NCBI RefSeq assembly: GCF_014652435.1
Contig: NZ_BMYU01000002.1
Location: 1 to 64,000 of the forward strand
From: Cognatundibacterium squillarum
GTDB taxonomy: Bacteria; Pseudomonadota; Gammaproteobacteria; Burkholderiales; Burkholderiaceae_D
Reading direction: 5' to 3'
Length of the DNA stretch: 64,000 nt
Part shown: positions 52,726 through 60,678 of the stretch, piece after piece
How positions within the stretch are numbered: position 1 is the first letter of the stretch
Layout: every line of letters starts with the position of its first letter
Program-made: the position numbers and the translations under genes
The notes under the pieces: generated by a model
The model's input: only the letters and a program-made list of their open reading frames with translations
What the model was told of the DNA's origin: nothing
Databases searched by the model: none

Positions 52726-53733
52726 ATGCGCACATTTTTCGCGAAACAACATGCTCTCGCAGCGATGGCACTGGTCGCTGTGTTAGCCGGAACGGGGCAG
52801 CAGGCGCAGGCGGGGGAAGTGGTACCGCCGACCTCAAAATGGGTGGATTGCCTGAGTTTTGTACCGGGAGCACCGACGGCGATTTCCTATCCGAAAGACA
52901 TGGAAGCACTGAATGTCAACTCCCGTGTGAATGCGGTGCTGACTTTTACCAGCCCGAATCGCGGACCGGCGCTCAGTTTCGAAGGCAGTGCGCCGCTGCT
53001 ACCTTTCGCGAATGCGATTCAGCAGTATGTCAGCAATATGCGTCTGAGCTGCATGGACAGTAGCCAGTCTAAAGTCGTGCTGCAACAGACTTTTGACTTT
53101 GATGCGCTCGGACACCGCATTGTCAAAGCCAGTCAGGTGGATGATCCCGAGTTAAAAGAAAAAGCCAGATACAACGCCTGTATGGTGCATAAAAAGCCGG
53201 GCAGCGTTCCGGAATTTCCACGCCGTGCCAGCCGCGACGGACGTGAAGCCCATGTCTTTGCGACCCTGCGTTTCACGCAGGCAGATAAAGCACCGGAAGT
53301 CAGTCTGAGCAGTACGCGCGGACAAGCAGATTTTGATAATGCTGTTAATGCCTATGTTGAAGATTTGCGGATTCCGTGTCTGGGAAAGGAGCCTTTTGTC
53401 ACAACCATACACTACATGTTTAGTTTTGATGATAATGGCAGAGTCGTGTTGAAGAGCGGCACTTTGGCGGAATTTCTGAAGTTTGCCAAAGCCGATACCA
53501 AGTCCGCAAAATTCGATTTCAACACCATGTCCTGCCCGTTTGATGTGAAGCTGCGTTACACCAAACCGTACGCGCCGAACATTGTTACGCAACTGGACAA
53601 TTATGACGGCGCACGCAAACCGTTCTTAGACTGGCTGAAAGACCTTGAGCTGCAATTCGATAATAAAACCAGAGAAAAAGTGATAGGTTCGAACGTGGTA
53701 CTCAGCGTGCCTTGCGGTCAGCTGGAATTCTGA
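52726..53733 (+). CDS. Exported protein with three repeats of a TonB-C-like unit, unknown function
   Basis: A 335-residue periplasmic protein. I start at the ATG at 52726, which gives a normal signal peptide (MALVAVLAGTGQQAQAG); a frame open to 52657 would bury it. The mature part shows three similar units of about 65-90 residues. Each has a strand such as VNAVLTFTSPNRG or HVFATLRFTQADK, a helix (FANAIQQYVSNMRLSC, FDNAVNAYVEDLRIPC) and a strand ending in FDFD or FSFDDNG. The pattern of strand, helix and Cys recalls the TonB C-terminal fold, but this is a guess. A terminator follows. Confidence 0.6.
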   Translation: MRTFFAKQHALAAMALVAVLAGTGQQAQAGEVVPPTSKWVDCLSFVPGAPTAISYPKDMEALNVNSRVNAVLTFTSPNRGPALSFEGSAPLLPFANAIQQYVSNMRLSCMDSSQSKVVLQQTFDFDALGHRIVKASQVDDPELKEKARYNACMVHKKPGSVPEFPRRASRDGREAHVFATLRFTQADKAPEVSLSSTRGQADFDNAVNAYVEDLRIPCLGKEPFVTTIHYMFSFDDNGRVVLKSGTLAEFLKFAKADTKSAKFDFNTMSCPFDVKLRYTKPYAPNIVTQLDNYDGARKPFLDWLKDLELQFDNKTREKVIGSNVVLSVPCGQLEF

Positions 53734-53794
53734 ATGTGCTGATACCGGAATCCGGTATTCCGGTGCCAATCTGTCTTTGAATAATACGATTAAG

Positions 53795-53830
53795 AAAAAA
53801 GCCCGTGGCAGTTCGCCCCGGGCTTTTTTT
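53795..53830 (+). terminator. Rho-independent terminator
   Basis: AAAAAAGCCCG, loop of about 13 bp, CGGGCTTTTTTT. The stem runs into T tracts on both strands, so it can serve both this gene and the convergent oxygenase gene. Confidence 0.83.
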
Positions 53831-53839
53831 ATCTATTGC

Positions 53840-54508
53840 TCAGCTGTTCGCCCACGCCAGACCATACGGCAAACTGCGCGGCCCGAACACGAAGTGTAAA
53901 ACGCGGCGCTGGCTGTAGCCACTGGCTTTGGACGAGGCGTGCAGGGTTAGCGGACGCATGGCGATGATGTCGCCTCTGGCGGCGGTACACAGAATCTGAC
54001 CAAGTTGTTCGCGGCTGGCGATCGCCTGTTCCGGCGTTTGTCTGCCCTGCATATGGCTGCCGGGAACGACGACCAGTGCGCCGTCACGGATACCGCATTC
54101 ATCCAGATGCAGGCGCAGTGCGAGCATGTTTGCCAGCAGGCTGGTCGGCGGCTGCACAAACAGCATGCCTTCTTTTTCTGACCAGCCACTCAGCGCGGGA
54201 TGCGCACACTTTTGCCGGACGGGAATGCTGAGATCCTGATGCAGGCTGACTAACCAGTTACGGCTGGCGGATTTCTCAAAGTAAGTGCATTGCACAGCAT
54301 GGTCGTTGTCGCCGAGCAGGGTTTGTAATAAGGGGTGATTGCGCAGTTCGTCTGCCAGCGCGGCGCACCATGGCTGATCCAGCATGCAGCGCGTGCCGCC
54401 ACGGTTGGCGGCTTGCAATACTGGTGTTTCCAGCTGCGCACAGGCAGCGGCGCTGAGTACGGCGGGGATGTGTGCCACGCCTTGTCGTTGCAAATGAAGA
54501 GCAGGCAT
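53840..54508 (-). CDS. Phytanoyl-CoA dioxygenase (PhyH) family oxygenase
   Basis: A 222-residue Fe(II)/2-oxoglutarate oxygenase-like protein. The facial triad is visible as VSLHQDLSIPV (His-x-Asp) and LTLHASSKASGYSQRRVLHF (distal His, with the 2-oxoglutarate-binding Arg). LRLHLDECGIRDGALVVVPG lies between them. Members hydroxylate small organic substrates; the substrate cannot be named here. It is convergent with the repeat protein and shares its terminator. Confidence 0.84.
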   Translation of the reverse strand: MPALHLQRQGVAHIPAVLSAAACAQLETPVLQAANRGGTRCMLDQPWCAALADELRNHPLLQTLLGDNDHAVQCTYFEKSASRNWLVSLHQDLSIPVRQKCAHPALSGWSEKEGMLFVQPPTSLLANMLALRLHLDECGIRDGALVVVPGSHMQGRQTPEQAIASREQLGQILCTAARGDIIAMRPLTLHASSKASGYSQRRVLHFVFGPRSLPYGLAWANS

Positions 54509-54634
54509 AAGGGGCTTGAACGGCAGCTGAAAACGCGCAGCTTAGCCTGATCAGCAGATCGTATCAAGATAGCCAGCGGGGTTGTGCCGCTTCAGGATTG
54601 TCCGGAATGGCCGGAAAGCGGCTGTTTTTGTCCG

Positions 54635-54718
54635 AAATGCGGGTTTCTGCACAGCAACCCGGCGGTCGTCGGCAGAAAGTCCGGGCCTCCGGAAATGCCA
54701 CATGACGATTTCTGCAGA
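54635..54718 (+). repeat. 84-bp dispersed intergenic element, copy 6
   Basis: Starts AAATGCGGGTTTCTGCACAG, contains GTCGTCGGCAGAAAGTCCGG and ends ATGACGATTTCTGCAGA. It is one of two copies not just beyond a 3' end: it lies between divergent genes, 126 bp upstream of the oxygenase start and 180 bp upstream of the RiPP precursor start. Confidence 0.83.
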
Positions 54719-54813
54719 GTGACAGTTCGCGGATACTGATCTATAACGTCATGGTGGCGTGCGGATTGCTGAAAATACTGAGCAAAAAGATTTTGTAGAA
54801 ATTTTGGCGGTAT

Positions 54814-54850
54814 GTGTAAGGAATCCCGTGAACGGGGCGACTGAGTCTCC
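54814..54850 (+). promoter_or_regulatory. Possible ECF-sigma promoter of the MNIO operon
   Basis: TGTAAGGAATC (-35-like) and CGACTGAGTCTCC (-10-like) lie about 50-85 bp upstream of the precursor start. MNIO copper-response operons are often controlled by ECF sigma factors, which makes GGAAT/GTC-type elements worth noting. No sigma or anti-sigma gene is present in the operon here, so this is weak. Confidence 0.3.
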
Positions 54851-54898
54851 GTGCCGCGAATGTTTCGCTGCTAATTCAACCAAACCAAGGAGATTCTC

Positions 54899-55207
54899 AT
54901 GTCTGTTAAATCACTCGCTGCTATCGCTGCTGCCATCATCGCTTCCACCGCTTCTGCCGGTGCAGTTGCACAATCCACCTGCGGTAAAGGTACCTGCGGC
55001 AAAAAAGAAACCGTGAAGAAAACGGAAACGACAGAAACCACGCAGACCACCGAGAAAAAAGAAGCGTCCTGCTCGAAAAAAGAAGGCAGCTGCTCGAAGA
55101 AAGAAGCGTCCTGTTCCAAGAAAGAAAAAGAGGCTTCCTGCTCTAAAAAAGAGAAAGAAGCCAGCTGCTCTAAAAAGGAAAAAGAAGCGACCTGCGCAAA
55201 GAAATAA
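54899..55207 (+). CDS. Cys-rich repeat precursor of an MNIO-modified RiPP (HvfA/BufA-like)
   Basis: A 102-residue protein with a signal peptide ending SAGAVAQ. The mature chain begins STCGKGTCGKK, has a Thr/Glu-rich linker (TETTETTQTT), and then consists almost wholly of SCSKKE-type units: about six copies of Cys-Ser/Ala-Lys-Lys separated by Glu/Lys. In total there are eight cysteines. Its place directly before an MNIO (DUF692) enzyme gene, a DUF2063 gene and a DoxX gene marks it as the substrate peptide. Known precursors are HvfA (EGKCG motif) and BufA1/BufA2; the CSKK repeat fits neither exactly. The likely role is copper binding in the periplasm (from related systems). The ribosome-binding site AAGGAGA is strong. 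Confidence 0.75.
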   Translation: MSVKSLAAIAAAIIASTASAGAVAQSTCGKGTCGKKETVKKTETTETTQTTEKKEASCSKKEGSCSKKEASCSKKEKEASCSKKEKEASCSKKEKEATCAKK

Positions 55208-55220
55208 GCCGGAGCGCAAC

Positions 55221-56003
55221 ATGATAGGCGTGGGTTATCGTAAAGAAATGCTGGACTGGGATGCGCAGGCAATTGCGGCGGCGTTTTTTGAAGTGGCACC
55301 GGAAAACTGGATACGCAAAGACCGTAGTCCTTTGTACAGGCTGATTGAAAGCGGCAGGCCGGTGTATCTGCACGGCGTCTCGCTGAATCTGGCCGGTACA
55401 GCGCCGCTGGATCTGGCATTTCTGCGCGAAGTCCGCGCCCTGATTGAGGATATCGGTGCGCCGGTGTATTCCGATCATTTATCGGCAACCGGATACGACG
55501 GGCATTTGTATGACTTGTTTCCGGTACCGTTCACATTGCAGGAAGCACGGCGCGTGGCTGACCGGGTACGTGCGGTGCAGGATGTGCTGGGACGGCAGAT
55601 CGCGGTGGAAAATATCACCTGGTACACCAATACCGGTGACTTGCCGGAAGCCGAGTTTGTCGCGGAAGTCCTTCGGCTGGCGGATTGCCGCCTGTTGCTG
55701 GATCTGAACAATATTGCGGTGAACGATAAAAATCACCGCACCGGAACACCGCAGGACTTTATCGCGCAGCTGGATTTACAGCGCGTGGCTTACATCCATG
55801 TGGCGGGACATGAATTCGATCCGCGCTTTGGCTTGTACATGGATACCCACAGTCAGCCGGTGGAAGCACCGGTGCAGCGACTGGCGCGGGAACTGAATCA
55901 GCAAGCGGGTATTCCGGTGTTGCTGGAATGGGATAACGATGTGCCGGATCTGGACACGCTGAATAAGGAGCTGCAATGTCTGCAGAGTTCTATCGCTATC
56001 TGA
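55221..56003 (+). CDS. MNIO (DUF692) multinuclear iron oxygenase, HvfB/BufB-like
   Basis: A 260-residue DUF692 enzyme. Conserved segments are IGVGYRKEMLDW at the start, YSDHLSATGYDGHLYDL, AVENITWYTNTGDLPEAEFV, LLLDLNNIAVNDKNH, RVAYIHVAGHEFD, YMDTHSQPV and the final LLEWDNDVP. The His, Glu, Asp and Asn in these are the iron ligands of the MbnB/TglH/BufB TIM-barrel family. Such enzymes turn Cys residues of the precursor into oxazolone/thioamide or thiooxazole groups. It starts 13 bp after the precursor gene and overlaps the next gene by 28 bp. Confidence 0.9.
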   Translation: MIGVGYRKEMLDWDAQAIAAAFFEVAPENWIRKDRSPLYRLIESGRPVYLHGVSLNLAGTAPLDLAFLREVRALIEDIGAPVYSDHLSATGYDGHLYDLFPVPFTLQEARRVADRVRAVQDVLGRQIAVENITWYTNTGDLPEAEFVAEVLRLADCRLLLDLNNIAVNDKNHRTGTPQDFIAQLDLQRVAYIHVAGHEFDPRFGLYMDTHSQPVEAPVQRLARELNQQAGIPVLLEWDNDVPDLDTLNKELQCLQSSIAI

Positions 56004-56248
56004 GATGGCAGAGCGACGAGATACCGGCGGGTTACAGCGACGCCGGCATGCGCGCTTACCGGCATCTGGTGTATCTCGGTGTCAGTCAGATGATAGAGGC
56101 GCATTACCCTGAAATGCGTGAACAAATGGGTGAAGACGACTGGAAAGCACTGATGATTGCCTTCATCCGGCAGTCTGCGTGGACCTCGCCGTATTACGGA
56201 GATTTACATGAAGAATTTTTGGCTTTCATTGCCCGCGAAACTGCGTGA
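55976..56248 (+). CDS. DUF2063 / HvfC-BufC-like partner, short form
   Basis: A 90-residue protein with only the N-terminal part of the DUF2063 family: FYRYLRWQSDEIPAGYSDAG, RAYRHLVYLGVSQMIEAHYP and EDDWKALMIAFIRQSAWTSPYYGDL. Usual BufC/HvfC proteins have about 250 residues and a second domain, which is missing here. The gene overlaps the enzyme gene by 28 bp and the DoxX gene by 41 bp, so the frame is under pressure to stay open and is probably real. In related systems this partner presents the precursor to the MNIO enzyme. Confidence 0.82.
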   Translation: MSAEFYRYLRWQSDEIPAGYSDAGMRAYRHLVYLGVSQMIEAHYPEMREQMGEDDWKALMIAFIRQSAWTSPYYGDLHEEFLAFIARETA

Positions 56249-56705
56249 AGCCAGTGATGGCCTGGGTTTGCTGGCCTTACGCATCTGGCTGGCTCAGGAA
56301 TTTTTGCACGCTGGTCTGATGAAACTAAAGCACGGCAGCATGGCGCCGGAATGGTTTGTGAATCTGAACTTTCCGTTTCCGGTTCGCTTATTGTCGGAAG
56401 ATCAGAACTGGGTAGCCGCCGGACTGGGCGAAACCGTGTTCGGTGCCTTATTGCTGATCGGCCTGCAAACCCGTCTGGCCTCGCTGAGCTTGCTGTTTAT
56501 CACCTGGGTTGCGGTGTACACCGTGCATTTTGATCTGGGTTTTGCCGGCTGGGATCAGATCGATACTGAAATGGGACAGGGATTTAAACTGCCGCTGATG
56601 ATGGCGTGCATGCTGCTGGCAACGCTGACACAGGGCGGCGGGCGCTGGAGTGCGGATACCGTCGTTTGCCATCTGTTCCGCCGCTTCAGATTGCAGGCAG
56701 TCTGA
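56208..56705 (+). CDS. DoxX family membrane protein (HvfD-like)
   Basis: A 165-residue DoxX protein with four spans: GLLALRIWLAQEFLHAGLMK, LGETVFGALLLIGLQ, RLASLSLLFITWVAVYTV and LPLMMACMLLATLTQ. It is the last gene of the precursor-MNIO-DUF2063-DoxX operon, the same order as hvfABCD. The ATG at 56208 follows ACGGAGA; upstream codons to 56157 lie inside the preceding gene. Its biochemical role in the pathway is not settled. Confidence 0.85.
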   Translation: MKNFWLSLPAKLREASDGLGLLALRIWLAQEFLHAGLMKLKHGSMAPEWFVNLNFPFPVRLLSEDQNWVAAGLGETVFGALLLIGLQTRLASLSLLFITWVAVYTVHFDLGFAGWDQIDTEMGQGFKLPLMMACMLLATLTQGGGRWSADTVVCHLFRRFRLQAV

Positions 56706-56809
56706 TACCGAATATTTCCTTCCTTTCGCCATCTGTTGTGCTGCGTGTACAGGCGACCAGATGACAATCTGCTACAGTGCTGCCGGTGTTTTTCCATCAC
56801 CGGTGGCCT

Positions 56810-57691
56810 GTGAAAACTTCAAAACCCATTCTGATCCTGTCAGCAGCGCTGATGTCGGCTGGTTGTGCAAGCTGGCATGTGACCGATAACGACGTGATGA
56901 AACCCGACCGCATCAGCGGTTACCGTATCGAAAAATCTTTCGATCAGGCGGCATTGCGTGCATTGATACCGGACGCGGAGCTGGTGACGGAAACACTGGA
57001 GGTTGCGCCGGATGTGCGTCTGGGTGGATTGCGGATCACGCAGCCGCAGGCGGTTGCGACGGTGCTGTATTTCCCAGGTGGCGGCGATCATATTGATCAT
57101 GCGGTGCGCAGCATGGCGCGGCTGGTGGCGAATTGTCCGGTGAATCTGGTGATGTTTGATTATCGCGGCTTTGGCCGCAGCAATGGCGAGCACAGCGCGG
57201 CAACGCTGAAATCTGACAGTCTGAAAATTTACGATCATTACCGTCAGCAAACACAGGGCCATCTGTTCGTGCACGGTTATTCGATGGGTAGCTTTATGAC
57301 AGCGTATCTGGCGCAGCAGCGTCAGCCGCAAGCGATCATTCTGCAAGCCACTGCCAGCAGTATGCAGGCAGCGATGCAGCAACGTTTGCCGGGCTGGGTG
57401 CAAACGCTGATGGAGTTCCGGCTCAGTGAAGGTATGGCGGCGCTGGATAATGTGGCCGCCGTCAGTCAATATCCGCATCCGGCGCTGGTGATTGCCGGTT
57501 CAGCGGATACCCAGACGCCGGAAAATCTGGGACGGCGAGTGTTTGATGCCTTACCTTCCGCGCACAAACAATGGATTTCTGTCCCCGGCGGCACGCACAC
57601 GAATCTGCTGCAAAGTACGCCGGTAAAAACCGCTTACTGCGACTTTATCCGTCTGCATGCGCAGCCGCCTGAGGGTAACAGACAGCCTTAG
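56810..57691 (+). CDS. Alpha/beta-hydrolase lipoprotein
   Basis: About 293 residues. A GTG start at 56810 gives KTSKPILILSAALMSAGCAS with a clear lipobox; a TTG-type start at 56777 would place 11 extra residues before the signal. The hydrolase fold shows GGGDHIDHAVRSM, FDYRGFGRSNG, HGYSMGSFM (nucleophile Ser in G-x-S-x-G), IAGSADTQTPENLG (Asp) and PGGTHTNLLQ (His). It is similar to YfhR/Bem46-type hydrolases, here anchored in a membrane. Substrate unknown. Confidence 0.83.
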   Translation: MKTSKPILILSAALMSAGCASWHVTDNDVMKPDRISGYRIEKSFDQAALRALIPDAELVTETLEVAPDVRLGGLRITQPQAVATVLYFPGGGDHIDHAVRSMARLVANCPVNLVMFDYRGFGRSNGEHSAATLKSDSLKIYDHYRQQTQGHLFVHGYSMGSFMTAYLAQQRQPQAIILQATASSMQAAMQQRLPGWVQTLMEFRLSEGMAALDNVAAVSQYPHPALVIAGSADTQTPENLGRRVFDALPSAHKQWISVPGGTHTNLLQSTPVKTAYCDFIRLHAQPPEGNRQP

Positions 57692-57697
57692 AAAAGC

Positions 57698-58405
57698 TTA
57701 TTCCGCTGCCAGATACATTGCCGCGTATTCTTCCGCCAGCCCGACATGGCCGGTCTTCACATAAATCAGTGCACCTTCTTTTCCGGTGAAAGGCTGGTGG
57801 CGGCTCCAGCGCGGGCTGCGCAGCCAGCTGCCTGCCGGATAGCTGCCGTGTTCATCATGGAACACGCCTTCCAGTACCAGAATTTCTTCACCACCCGGAT
57901 GCGTGTGCAGATTGAAGCGGGTGTCCGGCGCCCAGCGCACCAGTGCGGTATTCACGCCGTCAAATTCGTGCAGCGGTAATACACTGAGGCCGGGTACCAT
58001 TCCCGGAAACCAGTTTGCAGCACCTGTGTTGATACGCATGTTGCCACGGTCTTGCGGATGAAACTGACGCAGTTTGACGAAAATCGTCGCACCTTTGCGG
58101 CTGTATGGCGCATGGCGACTGCCCGGCGGATTACGCAGATAACTACCGGCTGGATATTCGCCGCTTTCATCGCAGAAATCGCCTTCCAGCACCAGAATTT
58201 CTTCACCGCGCCCATGTTCGTGGACAGGAAAACGGCTGCCGGGTGCATAGCGCACAATGCTGGTGGCAATCGCCTGTTCACCGCCGACGCGGTCCAGCAT
58301 CATGCGTTCGACCTGTGCTTCCGGTGACGGAATAAATTGATAATCCTGCGGCAGGATGACTTCACGTTGTTGCCAGTCAGCGCGCAGACGGAGAATGTCG
58401 GACAT
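57698..58405 (-). CDS. Tandem cupin protein (ChrR-like cupin)
   Basis: A 235-residue protein with two cupin repeats. The first has GSRFPVHEHGRGEEILVLEG and GSYLRNPPGSRH; the second has TRFNLHTHPGGEEILVLEG and AGSWLRSPRWSRHQ. The His/His/Glu metal ligands are intact in both. They resemble the cupin part of ChrR anti-sigma factors, but the zinc-finger domain that binds sigma is missing. It is the last gene of the SDR-OsmC-cupin set on this strand, 56 bp after the OsmC gene. Confidence 0.8.
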   Translation of the reverse strand: MSDILRLRADWQQREVILPQDYQFIPSPEAQVERMMLDRVGGEQAIATSIVRYAPGSRFPVHEHGRGEEILVLEGDFCDESGEYPAGSYLRNPPGSRHAPYSRKGATIFVKLRQFHPQDRGNMRINTGAANWFPGMVPGLSVLPLHEFDGVNTALVRWAPDTRFNLHTHPGGEEILVLEGVFHDEHGSYPAGSWLRSPRWSRHQPFTGKEGALIYVKTGHVGLAEEYAAMYLAAE

Positions 58406-58461
58406 AGTCAGCTCTTCAGATAAATGTCCGCCGGTGTCAGTACCGGCGGACGGATCAGATT

Positions 58462-59004
58462 TTAGTCGGATACGATCAGCTCTGCTTCCAGCCGGATCGC
58501 GTTCGCCAGATTGAAACGGTTCGGTGACAAACGCATCACCTCTGCATGAATTTCGGCAAACTGTTCTGCCGTGGCGTTACCGGCAATCGTGACTTCATAA
58601 TGCAGCTGTTCGTAACCGGCAGGTACAGCGGCATCCAGTCCCAGAAAACCGCGTAAATCTAGTGTGCCTTTGGTACGGATTTCCAGTTTGCTGAGCGTAA
58701 TGCCGCGCATTGCCGCACCGGCAACATAGCCGACAGACATACAACTGTTCAATGCCGCCAGCAGTAACTCTTGCGGATTGGCGCCGTTGTCCTGACCAAA
58801 CAAAGCCGGTGGTTCATCGGCATGAATGTCCAGATCACGCGCAATCACTTGCCCGCCCAGCGTGATAGTTTGCGGCTGCGTCACCGTGCGGAACTGGCCG
58901 CGCCATTCGGTTTTCACATCAAAAGCCATTTTGCCTTTGGCCGGATCGGCGGCAATACTTTCTGCAAGTGCCTGCAGTGCGGTGGTATCGATATTGTTAA
59001 TCAT
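58462..59004 (-). CDS. OsmC family protein
   Basis: A 180-residue OsmC/Ohr-superfamily protein. The family hallmark is NPQELLLAALNSCMSVGYVA with the resolving Cys, and an N-terminal strand EWRGQFRTVTQ. Only this one Cys is obvious, where classical Ohr has a pair, so peroxidase activity is uncertain. It lies 14 bp downstream of the SDR gene and is probably co-transcribed with it. Confidence 0.83.
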   Translation of the reverse strand: MINNIDTTALQALAESIAADPAKGKMAFDVKTEWRGQFRTVTQPQTITLGGQVIARDLDIHADEPPALFGQDNGANPQELLLAALNSCMSVGYVAGAAMRGITLSKLEIRTKGTLDLRGFLGLDAAVPAGYEQLHYEVTIAGNATAEQFAEIHAEVMRLSPNRFNLANAIRLEAELIVSD

Positions 59005-59018
59005 GCTGATGTCCCGTT

Positions 59019-59789
59019 TCAGTTACGACCTGCCATCACACCGCCATCCACATCCAGCACGGTGCCGGTAATCCAGCCAGCCTGATCGGACAGCAGGAAC
59101 AGAATTGCATTCGCAATATCTTCTGGTGTACCGATGCGGCCGATAGGATGGAAATTGTTAAAGCCCTGCAGTGTCGATTTGATCTGGTCTTCCGCGATAA
59201 ACGATTTATAAATAGTGGACATCACGACTGCCGGTGCGACTGCATTGGCGCGGATACCGTAATCTGCCAGTTCCATCGCCAGATGCTGAGTCAGTGCGTG
59301 CAGACCGGCTTTTTGCATCGAGTACGCAGAAGACGGTGTTGCTTTGACTGCCTGATGCGCCCACATCGAACCGATATTCACAATCGCGCCTCCGCCATGC
59401 TGACGCATATTCTGTGCAACTGCTTGCGTGATGAAGAAAAATGCTTTGTTAATATCCATTTGTAAATCGTAATCGCGGCTGCTGTGTTCCAGAAAACTCA
59501 CCGGTTTGAAAAAGCCTGCAGCGTTGACCAGATAAGCGATATGACGTTGTTCTGCCTGAATACGCGCAATCAGCGCATCTACTTGTGTCTGGTCATACAG
59601 ATCGGTTTGCAGGGCTTCAACGGAAGTACCGGTTTCGGCTTCCAGTTCTGTTTTTGCCTGTGCCAGTGATGCAGCATCGTGCGCCAGAATTTGTACGCTG
59701 ACGCCTTGTTGCAATAAACGGCGTGCTGTTTCTTTGCCCATGCCGGAAGAGCCGCCAACGATCAGTGCGATTGCATTTTTGTTCAACAT
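59019..59789 (-). CDS. Short-chain dehydrogenase/reductase
   Basis: A 256-residue classical SDR. It has [17 protein letters not shown] (the cofactor Gly motif), VNAAGF (the NNAG variant), IVNIGSMWA with the catalytic Ser, YSMQKAGL (Tyr-x-x-x-Lys), and a C-terminal [11 protein letters not shown]. The cofactor loop keeps no clear NADP preference. It is the first gene of the operon controlled by the TetR gene on the other strand: four palindromic operators lie between them. Confidence 0.9.
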   Translation of the reverse strand: MLNKNAIALIVGGSSGMGKETARRLLQQGVSVQILAHDAASLAQAKTELEAETGTSVEALQTDLYDQTQVDALIARIQAEQRHIAYLVNAAGFFKPVSFLEHSSRDYDLQMDINKAFFFITQAVAQNMRQHGGGAIVNIGSMWAHQAVKATPSSAYSMQKAGLHALTQHLAMELADYGIRANAVAPAVVMSTIYKSFIAEDQIKSTLQGFNNFHPIGRIGTPEDIANAILFLLSDQAGWITGTVLDVDGGVMAGRN

Positions 59790-59871
59790 GATGATTTTCC
59801 TTTATCTGAAATGGATGGTTTGTCTGTCTGTTCGTTCGTATAAGAACGCTTGCTACTTACCGCGCATTTGT

Positions 59872-59885
59872 CTATCAAGTGATAG
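59872..59885. promoter_or_regulatory. TetR operator O1 (CTATC-N4-GATAG)
   Basis: CTATCAAGTGATAG, a perfect inverted repeat of CTATC around four bases, 83 bp upstream of the SDR start. Confidence 0.7.
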
Positions 59886-59925
59886 GTAAGTGACGCCAGT
59901 GTATGTTCTGCCGGATCGGGCGTCA

Positions 59926-59939
59926 ATATCTACCGATAG
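59926..59939. promoter_or_regulatory. TetR operator O2
   Basis: ATATCTACCGATAG, matching O4 except for its first base, 40 bp before O3. Confidence 0.68.
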
Positions 59940-59965
59940 ATAGATTTGTGATGAAAACTGTTTAT

Positions 59966-59979
59966 CTATCTACTGATAG
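59966..59979. promoter_or_regulatory. TetR operator O3
   Basis: CTATCTACTGATAG, a perfect CTATC/GATAG pair, 35 bp before O4. Confidence 0.7.
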
Positions 59980-60000
59980 GTTATAAGTGCAGGGTTCTTT

Positions 60001-60014
60001 CTATCTACCGATAG
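60001..60014. promoter_or_regulatory. TetR operator O4
   Basis: CTATCTACCGATAG, nearest to the TetR gene, about 97 bp before its start. Confidence 0.7.
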
Positions 60015-60110
60015 CTTGTGTACACTGCCCGCAACCGGATGAAATCCGTTGAGGAATGCGCCGGTTTGCAGAATTCACAACAACATCAACCAGCAATTGC
60101 AGGAAAGCCT

Positions 60111-60653
60111 ATGTCAGTAAAGGAACAACTTCTGGATGTCGCCGAAGCCATGGTGCGTGAAGGTGGGTATAACAATTTCAGTTTCCGCGATCTGGCAGAT
60201 AAAGTCGGCATTAAAAGTGCGAGTGTTCACTACCACTTCAAAACCAAGCCGGATCTGGGTGTGGAACTGGTTCGTCGTTATACGGCGCGGTTTTTGCAGA
60301 CACTGGATACCGCAGCGTCCACGCCTGAGCAGGCAGACGCAGCGCCGCAAGCGATTGTGCAGCGGGGTTTTCGCGATGCTTTACACAGCAGCGGCATGAT
60401 GTGTCTGTGCGGCTTGCTGGCTGCGGAAGGGGATGGCTTGCCGCCGGAAGTCCGGCAGGCGACGCGCGCATTTTTTGAGGGTACGCAGCAGTGGCTTGCA
60501 GAACGTATTGCGCAGCAGAGCGGCACTACACCGGAACAGGCCGCGCAACAGGCTTTACGTCAGATGGCGATGCTGGAAGGTGCCATGCTGATGGCTAAGA
60601 TTCATGATGATTTACGTCTGTTTGATCAGATTACCGGTAGCGACGCCGGCTAA
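60111..60653 (+). CDS. TetR/AcrR family repressor of the SDR-OsmC-cupin operon
   Basis: A 180-residue TetR protein. The helix-turn-helix is DVAEAMVREGGYNNFSFRDL, then KVGIKSASVHYHFKTKPDLG. I start at the ATG at 60111 because CAGGAAAG precedes it; the frame is open to 60018 but those residues are not family-like. A Cys pair in MMCLCGLLAAEGDGLP recalls electrophile-sensing repressors of the NemR/YxaF group. It is divergent from the SDR operon with four CTATC-N4-GATAG palindromes in between, so control of both directions is very likely. Confidence 0.9.
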   Translation: MSVKEQLLDVAEAMVREGGYNNFSFRDLADKVGIKSASVHYHFKTKPDLGVELVRRYTARFLQTLDTAASTPEQADAAPQAIVQRGFRDALHSSGMMCLCGLLAAEGDGLPPEVRQATRAFFEGTQQWLAERIAQQSGTTPEQAAQQALRQMAMLEGAMLMAKIHDDLRLFDQITGSDAG

Positions 60654-60678
60654 GCTGTCTGCGGGACATTTCCGGTAA

